Source: JACDHG01 sp963815295 | Lineage (GTDB): Bacteria; Actinomycetota; Actinomycetes; Propionibacteriales; Nocardioidaceae | Reading direction: 5' to 3' | Length of the DNA: 64,000 bases | NCBI GenBank assembly: GCA_963815295.1 | Contig: CAWFFZ010000008.1 | Span: 186,001-250,000 of the forward strand | Part shown: piece by piece, positions 36,153 through 45,076 of the stretch | How the letters are laid out: each line of letters opens with the position of its first letter | Numbering within the stretch: the first letter of the stretch is position 1 | Notes under the pieces: generated by a model | What the model was told of the DNA's origin: nothing | Database searches by the model: none | The model's input: the letters and a program-made list of their open reading frames with translations, nothing else | Position numbers and translations under genes: made by a program

Positions 36153-36911
36153 GTGAGAGCACTGGCACTATTCATCGCGGCGTCTGTCACCCTGCTCTGT
36201 GGACCTGTTCCCGCGGCTCAGGCCGCCGACTGCGGCATGTTCGGCGTCAGTCACCAAGGCAAAGGGACGGGCTACTCAGGCAACTCGATCAGTGCGTTCG
36301 AGGCGGCTGCCCGGGCAGGCTCGACCTGGATCGAGACGGACGTGTTCTTGACCGCCGACCGCGTACCGTTGTTGAACCACCAGGACAATCTTGGCCAGTT
36401 CGGGCTGATCTCCGAACACACCGCCAGCGAGATCCGTGAGCAATACCGGCGCAGCGACGGCGCCGTCGTCCCCACGCTGGACGAGGGCTTCGACGCGATG
36501 CGACCGTTCGGGAGCAGATGGCTGATCGAGATCAAGCGGATCGAGCCATGGGACGTACTGCACACCCAGGTCGTCAACAACGGAATGCTCGACACGGCGG
36601 TGTTCTACTCCAATTCGGCACGCCGGGCCCAGAAGTTCGATGAGGCCTTCCCCGACATCCGGGTCGGGTTGAAGGTGCGACCGGAGATGTGGGGACCGTG
36701 GAACGCGGACTCCCTCAGCGAGGTAGCGGAAGTAGTGACACTGGCGCCGGCCGACATCCTCGCAGACCCGTCGCGGGTGCAAGAGTTCCACGAGAACGGA
36801 GTGACCGTGATCGTGCGTCGAGGTATCAACCTGGGTCCGTTCCAGCGCCTCGGAGTCAACGGCGCCATGACCAATGACCCCGCCGGCTTTGCGGCATGGT
36901 GCGGGATCTGA
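36153..36911 (+). CDS. Secreted glycerophosphodiester phosphodiesterase-like protein
   Basis: A 252-residue GDPD with a signal peptide (ALALFIAASVTLLCGPVPAA, cleavage after AQA). The TIM-barrel motifs are SHQGKG (usually HRG), NSISAFEAAARAGSTWIETD with the metal-binding Glu and Asp, and LLNHQDNLG. The departures from consensus (HQG, NS for ENT) make activity plausible but not certain. GTG 36153 follows AAGGGGAG. Likely cell-surface phospholipid or teichoic-acid turnover. Confidence 0.8.
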   Translation: MRALALFIAASVTLLCGPVPAAQAADCGMFGVSHQGKGTGYSGNSISAFEAAARAGSTWIETDVFLTADRVPLLNHQDNLGQFGLISEHTASEIREQYRRSDGAVVPTLDEGFDAMRPFGSRWLIEIKRIEPWDVLHTQVVNNGMLDTAVFYSNSARRAQKFDEAFPDIRVGLKVRPEMWGPWNADSLSEVAEVVTLAPADILADPSRVQEFHENGVTVIVRRGINLGPFQRLGVNGAMTNDPAGFAAWCGI

Positions 36912-36925
36912 GCAATGCTGAGGGT

Positions 36926-37417
36926 GTGACCACGCCTGAGGCAACGCCAGTGGTGTCACTGCGTGAGATCACCGACGACAACCGCGCCGCCGTTGAGGCC
37001 CTCGTGGTCACGGAGGAGCAGCGCACCTACGTCGCCAGCGTCGCGGACTCCCTCGTGGAGGCAGCGGAGCTTCCCGATGCGAAGCCCTGGTACCGCGCGG
37101 TGTATGCCGACGACGAGCCCGTCGGTTTCGTGATGATCAGTGACGGCATCACGGACGACAACCCCGAGTACGTCGGCCCCTACTACCTTTGGCGGCTGCT
37201 GGTCGACCATCGGTTCCAAGGCCGGGGCTACGGCACGGCCACCCTCGACCTCGTTGTCGAGTACGTGCGCCAGCGTCCCGATGCCCGAGTGCTCCTCACC
37301 TCGCATGTGGTCGGGCCGACCTCACCCGCCACGTTCTACCAGCAGTATGGCTTCCGGCTCACCGGCGAGGTGCACGACGGCGAGCCACTTCTCGAGCTCG
37401 ACCTCTACCCCGCTTGA
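36926..37417 (+). CDS. GNAT family N-acetyltransferase (spermidine acetyltransferase-like)
   Basis: A 163-residue GNAT: SLREITDDNRAAVEALVV at the start, AKPWYRAVYADDEPVGFVMI, and the acetyl-CoA loop VDHRFQGRGYGTATLDLVV near residue 95. The ending YQQYGFRLTGEVHDGE is typical of the BltD/spermidine-acetyltransferase group. GTG 36926 is chosen because it begins the domain; an ATG at 36896 overlaps the GDPD gene. The methyltransferase start follows 3 nt after its stop. Confidence 0.85.
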   Translation: MTTPEATPVVSLREITDDNRAAVEALVVTEEQRTYVASVADSLVEAAELPDAKPWYRAVYADDEPVGFVMISDGITDDNPEYVGPYYLWRLLVDHRFQGRGYGTATLDLVVEYVRQRPDARVLLTSHVVGPTSPATFYQQYGFRLTGEVHDGEPLLELDLYPA

Positions 37418-37419
37418 CA

Positions 37420-38142
37420 GTGCCAGATCCGATTTTCGCCAAGCGCCGGCTGGCCGAGATCTACGATCCGCTCGACCCCGTGCGCGACGACCTCGACGTG
37501 TACACGTCGATCGCTGCCGAGCTCGGTGCGAGGAGTGTCCTCGACGTCGGGTGCGGCACGGGTACGTTCGCATGTCTCCTCGCAGAGCGGTGGATCGAGG
37601 TGGTGGGAGTCGATCCGGCTGGGGCCTCGCTCGATGTCGCCCGGGGAAAGCTGTACGCCGATCGCGTGACCTGGGTCCACGGTGATGCGACCAGGCTGCC
37701 CCCGCTTCAGGTGGACCTTGCCACGATGACCGCAAATGTCGCCCAGGTGTTCCTCGCTGATGACGAATGGTGCGCCACTCTTCGCGGTGTGCACGCGGCC
37801 CTGAAACCCGCTGGGCATCTCGTCTTCGAGACCCGCGACCCTGCAGCCAGGGCCTGGCGGGAGTGGACTCGCGAGCACACGCACAGGCGGAGCGATATCC
37901 CGGGCGTCGGAGGGGTGGAGACCTGGTGCGACGTGATCAGCGTCGACCACGACCTGGTGACGTTCCGGTGGACCTACATTTTCGAGTCCGACGGCGCCGT
38001 GCTCGCCTCGGACTCGACGCTGCGGTTCCGGAGCCGCGAATCCCTGGAGAAGTCGCTGATGGCCACCGGCTTTGTCGTCGACGAGGTGCGTGACGCACCC
38101 GACAGACCCGGTCGGGAGCTCGTGTTCGTCGCCTCGCGCTGA
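37420..38142 (+). CDS. SAM-dependent class I methyltransferase
   Basis: A 240-residue methyltransferase: FAKRRLAEIYDPLDPVRDDL, SAM-binding loop VLDVGCGTGTFACLLAER near residues 40-57, acidic loop VVGVDPAGASLDVAR, and VHGDATRLPP. The substrate is unknown. GTG 37420 is 2 nt after the GNAT stop, implying co-translation. No separate ribosome site is visible. Confidence 0.85.
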   Translation: MPDPIFAKRRLAEIYDPLDPVRDDLDVYTSIAAELGARSVLDVGCGTGTFACLLAERWIEVVGVDPAGASLDVARGKLYADRVTWVHGDATRLPPLQVDLATMTANVAQVFLADDEWCATLRGVHAALKPAGHLVFETRDPAARAWREWTREHTHRRSDIPGVGGVETWCDVISVDHDLVTFRWTYIFESDGAVLASDSTLRFRSRESLEKSLMATGFVVDEVRDAPDRPGRELVFVASR

Positions 38143-38208
38143 GGTTTGTCTGCGCCGGAAGACCTCTGAGTCCGCGTCACTCCGCGAGCGGTTCGGGGAC
38201 GTGCGGTC

Positions 38209-38532
38209 GTGTCGCACCGACCGAAGCCGACGGACTGGCACCCGGAGGCGCCGTACCACTTCGCCGCCTCGGTGGAGAAGGGAATCGCGCGAGCACAGGA
38301 GCTGGCGGGCGAGGGGGAGATCGGTGTGGGCGCGGGTGAGATCGGCGGGCAGGCGCTTTCGCTGGGACTCATCGACCACGTGGCGATCGACATCGTGCCG
38401 GTCGTCTTCGGCCGGGGAAAGCCGTACTTCGGGACGCTCCCTGACGGCCACCTGATGCTCGGGGATCCCGAGGTGGTCATCCAAGGCGACGGGGTGCCCC
38501 ATCTGCGCTATCCGGTGCACCGAGGAGGCTAA
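38209..38532 (+). pseudogene. Dihydrofolate reductase/RibD C-terminal fragment, 5' truncated
   Basis: 107 codons that align only with the C-terminal half of the RibD-like dihydrofolate reductase family (SVEKGIARAQELAGEGEIGV, GGQALSLGLIDHVAIDIVPV, FGRGKPYFG). The N-terminal half, about 100 residues carrying the SLDGY start, is missing. The upstream 66 nt contain no trace of it. An intact paralogue lies at 45879-46478. Confidence 0.8.
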
Positions 38533-38589
38533 ACCAAGGCCGCGCGGCGGCCCGCTAAACGAGTTCGTGTAGACGCAATACTGGCGGGC

Positions 38590-39120
38590 GTGAGCATCAA
38601 GACACTGACGTCCAAAGTCATGTACGAGAACCCATGGCTGTCACTGCGTGAAGACCAGATCGAGCGAGCCGACGGAACCCGCGGCCTCTACTCCGTCATC
38701 GACATTCCGGATTTCGCGCTCATCATCCCGGCCGACGGGGATGGGTTCCACCTTGTGGAGCAGTACCGATACCCGACCCAGACGCGGTCTTGGGAGTTCC
38801 CCTCCGGTTCGTTCCCGCCCGGCGTGACAGGGACCGCGGAGGAGATGGCCGGCGCGGAGCTGGCCGAGGAAACCGGCTTCACAGCGGGCAACCTCCGGAA
38901 GTTGGGCTACCTCCACTGCGCTAACGGTATGACCGGCGAAGGCTTCCACGTCTTCCTTGCCACGGAGCTCGTACCCGGCGAGCCGAGCCGCGAGAACTCC
39001 GAACAGGACATGCGCCAACGCTGGTTCCCCCGTCGCGAGGTCGAGCAGATGTTGAGGGACGGAGTCATCACTGACGGTCCCTCAGCCGCCGCTTACCTCC
39101 TGTTGACCCTGCACGGGTAG
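38590..39120 (+). CDS. NUDIX hydrolase
   Basis: A 176-residue NUDIX protein of the ADP-ribose-pyrophosphatase-like type (YENPWLSLREDQIERADG, VEQYRYPTQTRSWEFPSG). The NUDIX box region reads GSFPPGVTGTAEEMAGAELA then EETG. The core AELAEETG keeps the metal-binding glutamates, but the usual Arg of REXXEE is Ala and the first Glu is Val. Starts with GTG 38590. Confidence 0.85.
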   Translation: MSIKTLTSKVMYENPWLSLREDQIERADGTRGLYSVIDIPDFALIIPADGDGFHLVEQYRYPTQTRSWEFPSGSFPPGVTGTAEEMAGAELAEETGFTAGNLRKLGYLHCANGMTGEGFHVFLATELVPGEPSRENSEQDMRQRWFPRREVEQMLRDGVITDGPSAAAYLLLTLHG

Positions 39121-39196
39121 CGGTGGCTCAGGTGAGAGGCGTCGATGAGGCTCTGGATCGCTTTCCGGATGCGGTCCGCGGCGGGATGCTTGCGGG

Positions 39197-39790
39197 ATGA
39201 CAGAGCAAGCTCCCGGCCAGCGGCATCTCTCTTTGATCCTGATCGGAGGAGCGCCAGGAGTGGGGAAGAGTCGCCTGGCGCACGCGTTGGCGCTTCGGAC
39301 CGAGAGCACCGTGGCGCAGATTGATGACATGCAAACGGCCATCGAGACCTTGGTGCCGCCAGAACGGCTTCCCGAGTACTACGTACCCTCGACGACATAC
39401 TTGCGGACCGAGTCGCCGGACGAGATCAATGGGGCCATCGAACAGATCGCTGCGTTCTTCGCACCCGCCGTTCTCGGCGCTATCTCTAACCGGATTGAGA
39501 GCCAAACCTCCACAGTGTTGGAGGGCGACTTCATCTCGCCGGACGTGGCGGCCCAGGCGACTAGGCTCGGCGTCCGATCTCTGTTCCTGCTGGCTTCCTT
39601 GGACGAGATACGAGCCAACTTCTTGCAGCGAGAAGGCGACGAGCAAGAGGGCCGAGCGAGAGTCTCGGCGGTGCGCAGTCTCCGTCTTGCCGAACGCTGC
39701 GATGAGCTTGGGCTGCCGGTGGTCAGCGCCCAACCGTTCGAGACTCTGCTGTTGAGGGCTTGCGAAGCCTTGAAGATCCCGTCTCCCTAA
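39197..39790 (+). CDS. P-loop kinase-like protein (2-phosphoglycerate-kinase-like)
   Basis: A 197-residue single-domain P-loop protein: Walker A GGAPGVGKS at about residues 17-25, VAQIDDMQTAIETL where many small-molecule kinases place a base, TVLEGDFISPDVA and LFLLASLDEIRANFL. The substrate cannot be predicted. No obvious operon partner. Confidence 0.72.
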   Translation: MTEQAPGQRHLSLILIGGAPGVGKSRLAHALALRTESTVAQIDDMQTAIETLVPPERLPEYYVPSTTYLRTESPDEINGAIEQIAAFFAPAVLGAISNRIESQTSTVLEGDFISPDVAAQATRLGVRSLFLLASLDEIRANFLQREGDEQEGRARVSAVRSLRLAERCDELGLPVVSAQPFETLLLRACEALKIPSP

Positions 39791-39802
39791 CACCGCAGCA
39801 AG

Positions 39803-39859
39803 TTCACCACGTGGTTCACCACATCTGGTGATCCCCGCTCACCACATCTGCTCCTAGCT
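39803..39859 (+). promoter_or_regulatory. TTCACCAC direct repeats upstream of the MMPL operon
   Basis: Three copies of (T/C)TCACCAC lie at 39803-39810, 39815-39822 and 39839-39846. The second is part of the inverted repeat ATCACC/GGTGAT type (TTCACCACATCTGGTGAT, 39815-39832). A TAGCTT box at 39854-39859 follows immediately. The layout suggests a repressor or activator site overlapping the promoter of the small protein-MMPL operon. Confidence 0.5.
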
Positions 39860-39912
39860 TCGGGTCACGGCCGAAACCTGGCCGCGACCGACCAGGCAGG
39901 AGTGAGAGAACC

Positions 39913-40179
39913 GTGAGCGGAACGTCGACAGGTCATCAGGGTCCGGGTCTGTACGAGATCCGGATCCAAGGCCACCTGGACTACCGATGGACCGCCTGGT
40001 TCGACGGACTCAGCATCAGCAACGAGAGCGACGGCAACACCGTCATTCGCGGCGAGGTCGTTGATCAGTCGGCCCTCCATGGGCTGCTGCAGAAAGTCCG
40101 TGACATAGGCCTGCCACTCGTCTCGGTCACCCCCATCGCATCGCCCCACCAGCACGGGTCGACCGTCGACCCTCGCTAG
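39913..40179 (+). CDS. Small conserved protein preceding an MMPL transporter
   Basis: An 88-residue soluble protein: GLYEIRIQGHLDYRWTAWFD and DQSALHGLLQKVRDIGLPLV. AGGAG at 39899-39903 precedes the GTG start. Similar small proteins are often found in actinobacterial operons with transporters; function is unknown. MMPL begins 31 nt downstream, so the two are likely co-transcribed. Confidence 0.75.
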   Translation: MSGTSTGHQGPGLYEIRIQGHLDYRWTAWFDGLSISNESDGNTVIRGEVVDQSALHGLLQKVRDIGLPLVSVTPIASPHQHGSTVDPR

Positions 40180-40210
40180 GGACACCCAATCACCTTCGAA
40201 AGGCACGATC

Positions 40211-42415
40211 ATGGACAGGTTCACCCGCGGTATCGCAATGACAAGTGCGAGGCGCCCTTGGCGCACCATCGCGACTTGGGTCCTCGTCATGGGGGCCGTG
40301 CTCTTCCTGGGCGCCAGCGGAGGCGGCACCTTCACGGACGACTTCGCCGCCCCGGGCAGCCAGAGCTCCCGCGCCCTGGAGCTGCTCAACGAGAACTTCC
40401 CGGAAGCGGCCAAAGGCAATGCCATGGTCGTCTTCGCGGCTGAGGACGGCGAAACACTCGAGGCTCACCGAGCCGAGATCGCCTCTGTGCTGACCGACGT
40501 CGCCACGGTCAACCACGTCGAGTCCGTGGCCGACCCGTTCGCGGCCGCGACCGTCTCCGAAGACGGCAGGATCGCCTTCGCCCAACTGACCCTCGATGTA
40601 CCAGAGCGCGAAATGGGTAAGCCGGCGTTCACGGTGCTTTCGGAAGCTGTCGCCGGATCCGACGTTCCGGGCGTCCAGGTCGAGCTGGGCGGAGACGCCG
40701 TGTTCCTCAACTCCGAGGACGACAGCTCAGGCCACGTAGGGATTGGCCTCCTGGTCGCGCTTCTCGTCCTGCTCGTGGTGTTCGGCACGCTCGTGTCCGC
40801 CCTCGTACCTATCGGCCTCTCGATCGTCGCGGTCGGGGCAGGCATCGGCGGCATCAGCCTGCTCGCCGCCTCGATGGACGTGTCGGCCTCAGCCATCCCC
40901 GTCGCAGGCCTGGTCGGGCTCGGTGTGGGCATCGACTACGCCCTGTTCATCGTGGCCCGCTACCGCGAGAACCGCGCTTTGGGCCAAGACAACGACCAGG
41001 CTCTCGCCAAAGCCATGGGCTCCTCGGGTGCCGCCGTGGTCTTCGCCGGTGGCACCGTCGTCATCGCGACGGCAGCACTTGCCATCACCGGGCTCGGCGT
41101 CCTCACCTCGATCGGCCTGTCGACTGCGCTGATGGTGCTCTTCGCCGTCGCCGCAGCTGTCACTTTGCTCCCCGCGCTGCTCAGCCTGCTGGGCGACCGG
41201 ATCGACACCGGCCGGCTGGTACGTCGGCACCGCCCAGTCAAGCGCGCCGAGGACACCGGCTGGTGGCGCTTTGGCCACCGCGTCTCGGGTCGCCCGTGGC
41301 CCTACCTCTTGGGTGCGGTCGCCGTCCTGTTCGCGCTCGCGACCCCGGCCCTGTGGCTCCAGACCGCCTTCCCGGCCGCAGGTGACGCACCCGCTGCGAC
41401 GACCCACCGTCAGGCATACGACTTGCTCGCCGAAGGTTTCGGTACCGGTTTCAACGCACCTCTGCTGGTGGTCGTGGACCTGGATGCTCCCGGCGCCGGC
41501 GCGGCGGACGTGCCTGCCTTGACCGAGAGCCTGGCAGCGCAGCCGCGGATCGCCTCCGTGAGTGAGCCCCAGACCTCTGCGGACGGCGACACCGTGGTAT
41601 TCACCGCGGTGCCGACCACGGGTCCTGCCGACCTCGAAACCTCTGTCGCCATCGAGCAGGTCCGTGACCTGATCCCCGGAAACGTTTACGTCTCCGGGAT
41701 CACCGCCACAACCGACGACCTCAACACCCAGCTCAGAGAGAAGCTCCCGTTCTTCGTGGGCGCTGTCATCGCCGTGTCGGTCCTGCTCCTGATGCTCGTG
41801 TTCCGGTCGATCTTGGTCCCGTTGAAGGCGGCGGCCATGAACCTGCTGTCGATCGCTGGCGCGTACGGTGTGCTCGTCGTGGTCTTCCAATGGGGCTGGG
41901 GAAGCAGCCTGATCGGCCTGGAGGGTCCGACTCCGATCACCTCGCTGATCGTCGTGATCATGTTCCCGATCCTGTTCGGGCTGTCCATGGACTACGAGGT
42001 CTTCCTGCTCTCGCGGATCCGTGAGGAGTACGTCCGGATCGGAGACAACGCCGAGTCCGTCGCCCGCGGACTCGCCGGGACCGGACGAGTGATCACCTCG
42101 GCCGCCCTCATCATGATCGCCGTCTTCCTCAGCTTCGTCGCCAGCCCGGTGCCATCGCTGAAGATGCTCGGCCTCGGCCTCGCATCTGCGATCCTGATCG
42201 ACGCCACCCTCATCCGCATGGTGCTTGTGCCGGCCACCATGGCCGTGCTGGGCAAGGCCAACTGGTGGCTCCCGGCGTGGCTCGACAGAGTCCTGCCTCA
42301 CCTGACGGTCGAAGAATCGGCCGACGACGGCCAAGGACGCGAGACGGTGTATGACCCGGCGCACGTCGACGCACCGCCGGTCCCACCCGAGGTCGGCGAG
42401 CTCGTCAGTCGCTGA
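40211..42415 (+). CDS. MMPL/RND-family transporter
   Basis: A 734-residue MMPL family membrane protein with two repeats of six helices, each preceded by one helix and a periplasmic porter domain. Visible motifs are GLVGLGVGIDYALFIVARY (helix 4 region with the conserved Asp-Tyr of the proton relay) and its counterpart FGLSMDYEVFLLSRIREEY. It exports lipids or drugs using the proton gradient; the substrate is unknown. GAAAGG at 40197-40202 supports ATG 40211. A strong hairpin follows the stop. Confidence 0.93.
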   Translation: MDRFTRGIAMTSARRPWRTIATWVLVMGAVLFLGASGGGTFTDDFAAPGSQSSRALELLNENFPEAAKGNAMVVFAAEDGETLEAHRAEIASVLTDVATVNHVESVADPFAAATVSEDGRIAFAQLTLDVPEREMGKPAFTVLSEAVAGSDVPGVQVELGGDAVFLNSEDDSSGHVGIGLLVALLVLLVVFGTLVSALVPIGLSIVAVGAGIGGISLLAASMDVSASAIPVAGLVGLGVGIDYALFIVARYRENRALGQDNDQALAKAMGSSGAAVVFAGGTVVIATAALAITGLGVLTSIGLSTALMVLFAVAAAVTLLPALLSLLGDRIDTGRLVRRHRPVKRAEDTGWWRFGHRVSGRPWPYLLGAVAVLFALATPALWLQTAFPAAGDAPAATTHRQAYDLLAEGFGTGFNAPLLVVVDLDAPGAGAADVPALTESLAAQPRIASVSEPQTSADGDTVVFTAVPTTGPADLETSVAIEQVRDLIPGNVYVSGITATTDDLNTQLREKLPFFVGAVIAVSVLLLMLVFRSILVPLKAAAMNLLSIAGAYGVLVVVFQWGWGSSLIGLEGPTPITSLIVVIMFPILFGLSMDYEVFLLSRIREEYVRIGDNAESVARGLAGTGRVITSAALIMIAVFLSFVASPVPSLKMLGLGLASAILIDATLIRMVLVPATMAVLGKANWWLPAWLDRVLPHLTVEESADDGQGRETVYDPAHVDAPPVPPEVGELVSR

Positions 42416-42432
42416 CATCCCCTCCAGAGAAA

Positions 42433-42468
42433 CCGCTGGTCCCCGGCACGGGTGCCGGGGGCCAGCGG
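42433..42468 (+). terminator. Terminator hairpin after MMPL
   Basis: CCGCTGGTCCCCGGCA (42433-42448) pairs with TGCCGGGGGCCAGCGG (42453-42468), a 16-bp stem with one non-complementary T-G position and a 4-nt loop. No U-tract follows. Confidence 0.75.
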
Positions 42469-42673
42469 GCTGCCACGCCCCCGCAATGTGGATGAGTCCG
42501 GTTCAGGACCACTTGCTCCGATTCAGTCCGCGCCAGGGCGCGTATCTAGATTACGCAGCGTTACGCAGGTCCGCGATTTCGAGGATGTCGGCGGCGGCTG
42601 CCGTCGCGGGGTGAGATGTTATTCCTTGGGCCTCCAGAGGGGGGTTTCGAAGTCATATGGATAGGGGATACAT

Positions 42674-43907
42674 GTGAGGTCTTTCTCTGGCCGCACCAGC
42701 GCCGCGCGATCGAAGAGCGCCGGCGCGTTGAAGGCATCGGTGGGGGTGCTTGCTACCGCCGCACTCTTGGTGCCAGCGCTGCCTGCGTCCGCAACCGTCA
42801 GCCTCACGCCGGACGTCACCGGCAAGGTCGTGGGTGGTGTCTACGGACTGGCACACTACGAAGCTGCTGATCCTGCGCAGACGCGGACTTTCCTCGGCGG
42901 ACAGTTCACCGGCGTAGGCGGGACCCCCCGCAGCAATGTCGCCGCGCTCAAGGCGGACGGCAAGGTCGACCCGGCTTTCAACCCGGGCGCCGACGGCAGG
43001 GTCAAGGCCGTCGCCGTCTCGGAAGACGGCAGCATGGTATTTCTCGGCGGCTTGTTCCAGGTGGTTGGTGGCGAGCCGCGTGCGAATCTTGCCGCGGTCG
43101 ACGCGGACCCCAGCTCGGCGACGTACGGCGAGGTCCTCCTCGCCTGGACGGCTGACACAACAGGCACCAATCCGGATGTCTCGTCGCTCGCGGTCCACGG
43201 CGACCGGCTGTATGTCGGCGGACGCTTCACGGGTATCGACGGGACGACGAGCCGCAAACGACTTGTTGCCATCGACATTCCGTCCGGCAATCTCATTACG
43301 TCTTTCCGACCCGCTCCCAACAAGGGTGTCACCGAGGTCGTCGTGAGCCCGGACGGCACCGTGTACGCCGGCGGTTCGTTCACCATGCTGGGTGGCCAAC
43401 CGCGCAACTCGGCGGGTTCCGTCCTAGCGGCAACCGGCACCGCTACCGGCTTCGCACCCACCGGTAACGGCGGCAACGTCGTCACGGTCGGGCTGAGCCC
43501 AGACGGCGGACGTTTCTTCTACGGCACCGAGAACAACACCTTGTTCGCCTACGACCCCGCTATCTCCAACAACCCAGTCTGGTTGATCAAGACGAGCGGC
43601 AACACGCAGGCGATCGCCGTATCCGACGACGAGTTGTGGATCGGCGGACACTTCTCGCAGATCGTGACTACCCATGACCCCCGTCCGTTCATCGCCTCAA
43701 TCGACCCCGTCGACGGCTCCGTAAACGCCTGGAACCCGAACTGCTTCGGCGGCAAGATGGGCGTATGGGCTCTGCTTCTCGAGGGCACGCATCTGCACGC
43801 TAGGCGGAGTCTTCTCCGGCTTCGGCAGTGTCAGCCAGCGCGGGTACGCCCGCTTCTCCGAACGTCTGACAGCAACGGGACAAGTAAGCCGAACAGAAGC
43901 TCACTGA
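42674..43907 (+). CDS. Secreted delta-60-repeat beta-propeller protein (3' frameshift)
   Basis: About 410 residues with a signal peptide (LKASVGVLATAALLVPALPASA) and repeated motifs FLGGQFTGVGG, FLGGLFQVVGG, YVGGRFTGIDG, YAGGSFTMLGG, typical of delta-60/DUF5122 repeats folding as a propeller. The frame breaks near 43801: one extra A turns the expected HAGGVFSGFGSVSQRGYARF into LHARRSLLRL. In the corrected frame the gene ends at 43907; uncorrected it runs to 43915. The start is GTG 42674. A second propeller protein lies at 48892-50271. Confidence 0.75.
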
Positions 43908-43943
43908 GCTCGTAGTCGCCACTCGTGGTCGACTACGGGAATG

Positions 43944-43976
43944 CACGGCCCCCGGAGTCCCCCTCCGGGGGCCGTG
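43944..43976 (+). terminator. Terminator hairpin after the propeller gene
   Basis: CACGGCCCCCGGAG (43944-43957) and CTCCGGGGGCCGTG (43963-43976) form a perfect 14-bp stem with a 5-nt loop, between convergent genes. Confidence 0.85.
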
Positions 43977-44035
43977 AATCTCGTTGCGCTCAGGCGGGCT
44001 CAATCCCTTTGCGGTGGCCGATCAGCGCCCGGCGG

Positions 44036-44893
44036 TCAGCGGACTAGGTCTGCGCTGACTTGCCAGAGACGTGCCGCGGATGCCCGGTCGCTGCTCTGCG
44101 TGGAGGATTTCTTGGGCTTTCTGTTGGCGAAGTAACGACCCGTCACCTGCTCGAGATCGGGAGCGGAGGCCACGTAAATGGAAGTGGCCGCGCCTTTGGC
44201 CGGGGACTTCATGAAAGGACGGAAGAACGGGACCACCAGTCGCTGGGTTGCGCCCGGATCGTCCGCTCCGAAGGATGTGCTCACCACGCCGGGATGCAGC
44301 GCATTTGCGGTGACAGAGGTGGACGGCAGCCTCCTTGCCAGCTCGTAGGTGAACAGCACGTTGGCGAGCTTGGACTGGTTGTAGGCGCGTGCGCCGGAGT
44401 AGGACCGTTCGCCCTGGAGGTCATCGAAGTCGATCTCTCCCATGGCATGCGCGTGAGAGGCGACAGTGACCACCCGGGCCGGGGCACTGAGGCTCAGCCG
44501 GTCGAGCAGCAGGTTGGTGAGCAGGTACGGCGCGAGGTGGTTGACCGCGAAGGTTTGCTCGAGCCCGTCTCCGGTGACGTGTCGGGTGTTCCAGTAACCA
44601 CCGACGTTGTTGACCAGGACATCGATCCGAGAGAGGCGCTGGAGCACCTCGCTCGCCAACCGTCGTACCTCCAACTGGGAGGACAGGTCAGCGACGAAAG
44701 CATCCACCGGACCGCTGGCGACGGCGCGGATCGCGCGAGCCGCGTCCTCGGTACGGGCGTGGTCTCGTCCGGTGATCGCGACGTGCGCACCCATCGCGGC
44801 AAGGCCCAGCGCGGTTGCCTTGCCGATGCCTGACGTGCCACCAGTGATCAGCACTGTCTTGCCGACCATCAGCGTGAGGTCGGTCTGCTTCAC
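44036..44893 (-). CDS. Short-chain dehydrogenase/reductase (retinol dehydrogenase-like)
   Basis: A 285-residue SDR: NAD(P)-binding TGGTSGIG at residues 17-24, NNVGG, catalytic serine in VTVASHAHAM and Tyr-x3-Lys in ARAYNQSKLANVLF. The ordering and C-terminal length fit the retinol dehydrogenase/oxidoreductase-like SDRs. The GTG start follows a GGAGG site. The substrate is unknown. Confidence 0.9.
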   Translation of the reverse strand: MKQTDLTLMVGKTVLITGGTSGIGKATALGLAAMGAHVAITGRDHARTEDAARAIRAVASGPVDAFVADLSSQLEVRRLASEVLQRLSRIDVLVNNVGGYWNTRHVTGDGLEQTFAVNHLAPYLLTNLLLDRLSLSAPARVVTVASHAHAMGEIDFDDLQGERSYSGARAYNQSKLANVLFTYELARRLPSTSVTANALHPGVVSTSFGADDPGATQRLVVPFFRPFMKSPAKGAATSIYVASAPDLEQVTGRYFANRKPKKSSTQSSDRASAARLWQVSADLVR

Positions 44894-45076
44894 GCTCGTC
44901 CTCCATCAATGCGTGACGTGATTAGCGTGCAACTGCGGTGCGTACGTTGCGACCGGCCGTGGATGAAATCCCAAAAGCGTAGATCGAGCGGATCACGTCG
45001 CTTGCTATCTATCTCCTGTTTCTGAGCGTACTCTCCGCGTAGGAGTGCAACCAGCACTCGAGGGCGGGTGCAGTCG

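Noticed and set aside
35956..36168. Minus-strand ORF ending SSTPRGWWDTLGL
   Set aside because: No ribosome site, no family, overlaps the GDPD start; codon pattern not convincing.
36056..36439. Plus-strand ORF overlapping the GDPD signal peptide
   Set aside because: Only the first 20 codons look protein-like; the rest is antiphase to a clear GDPD gene.
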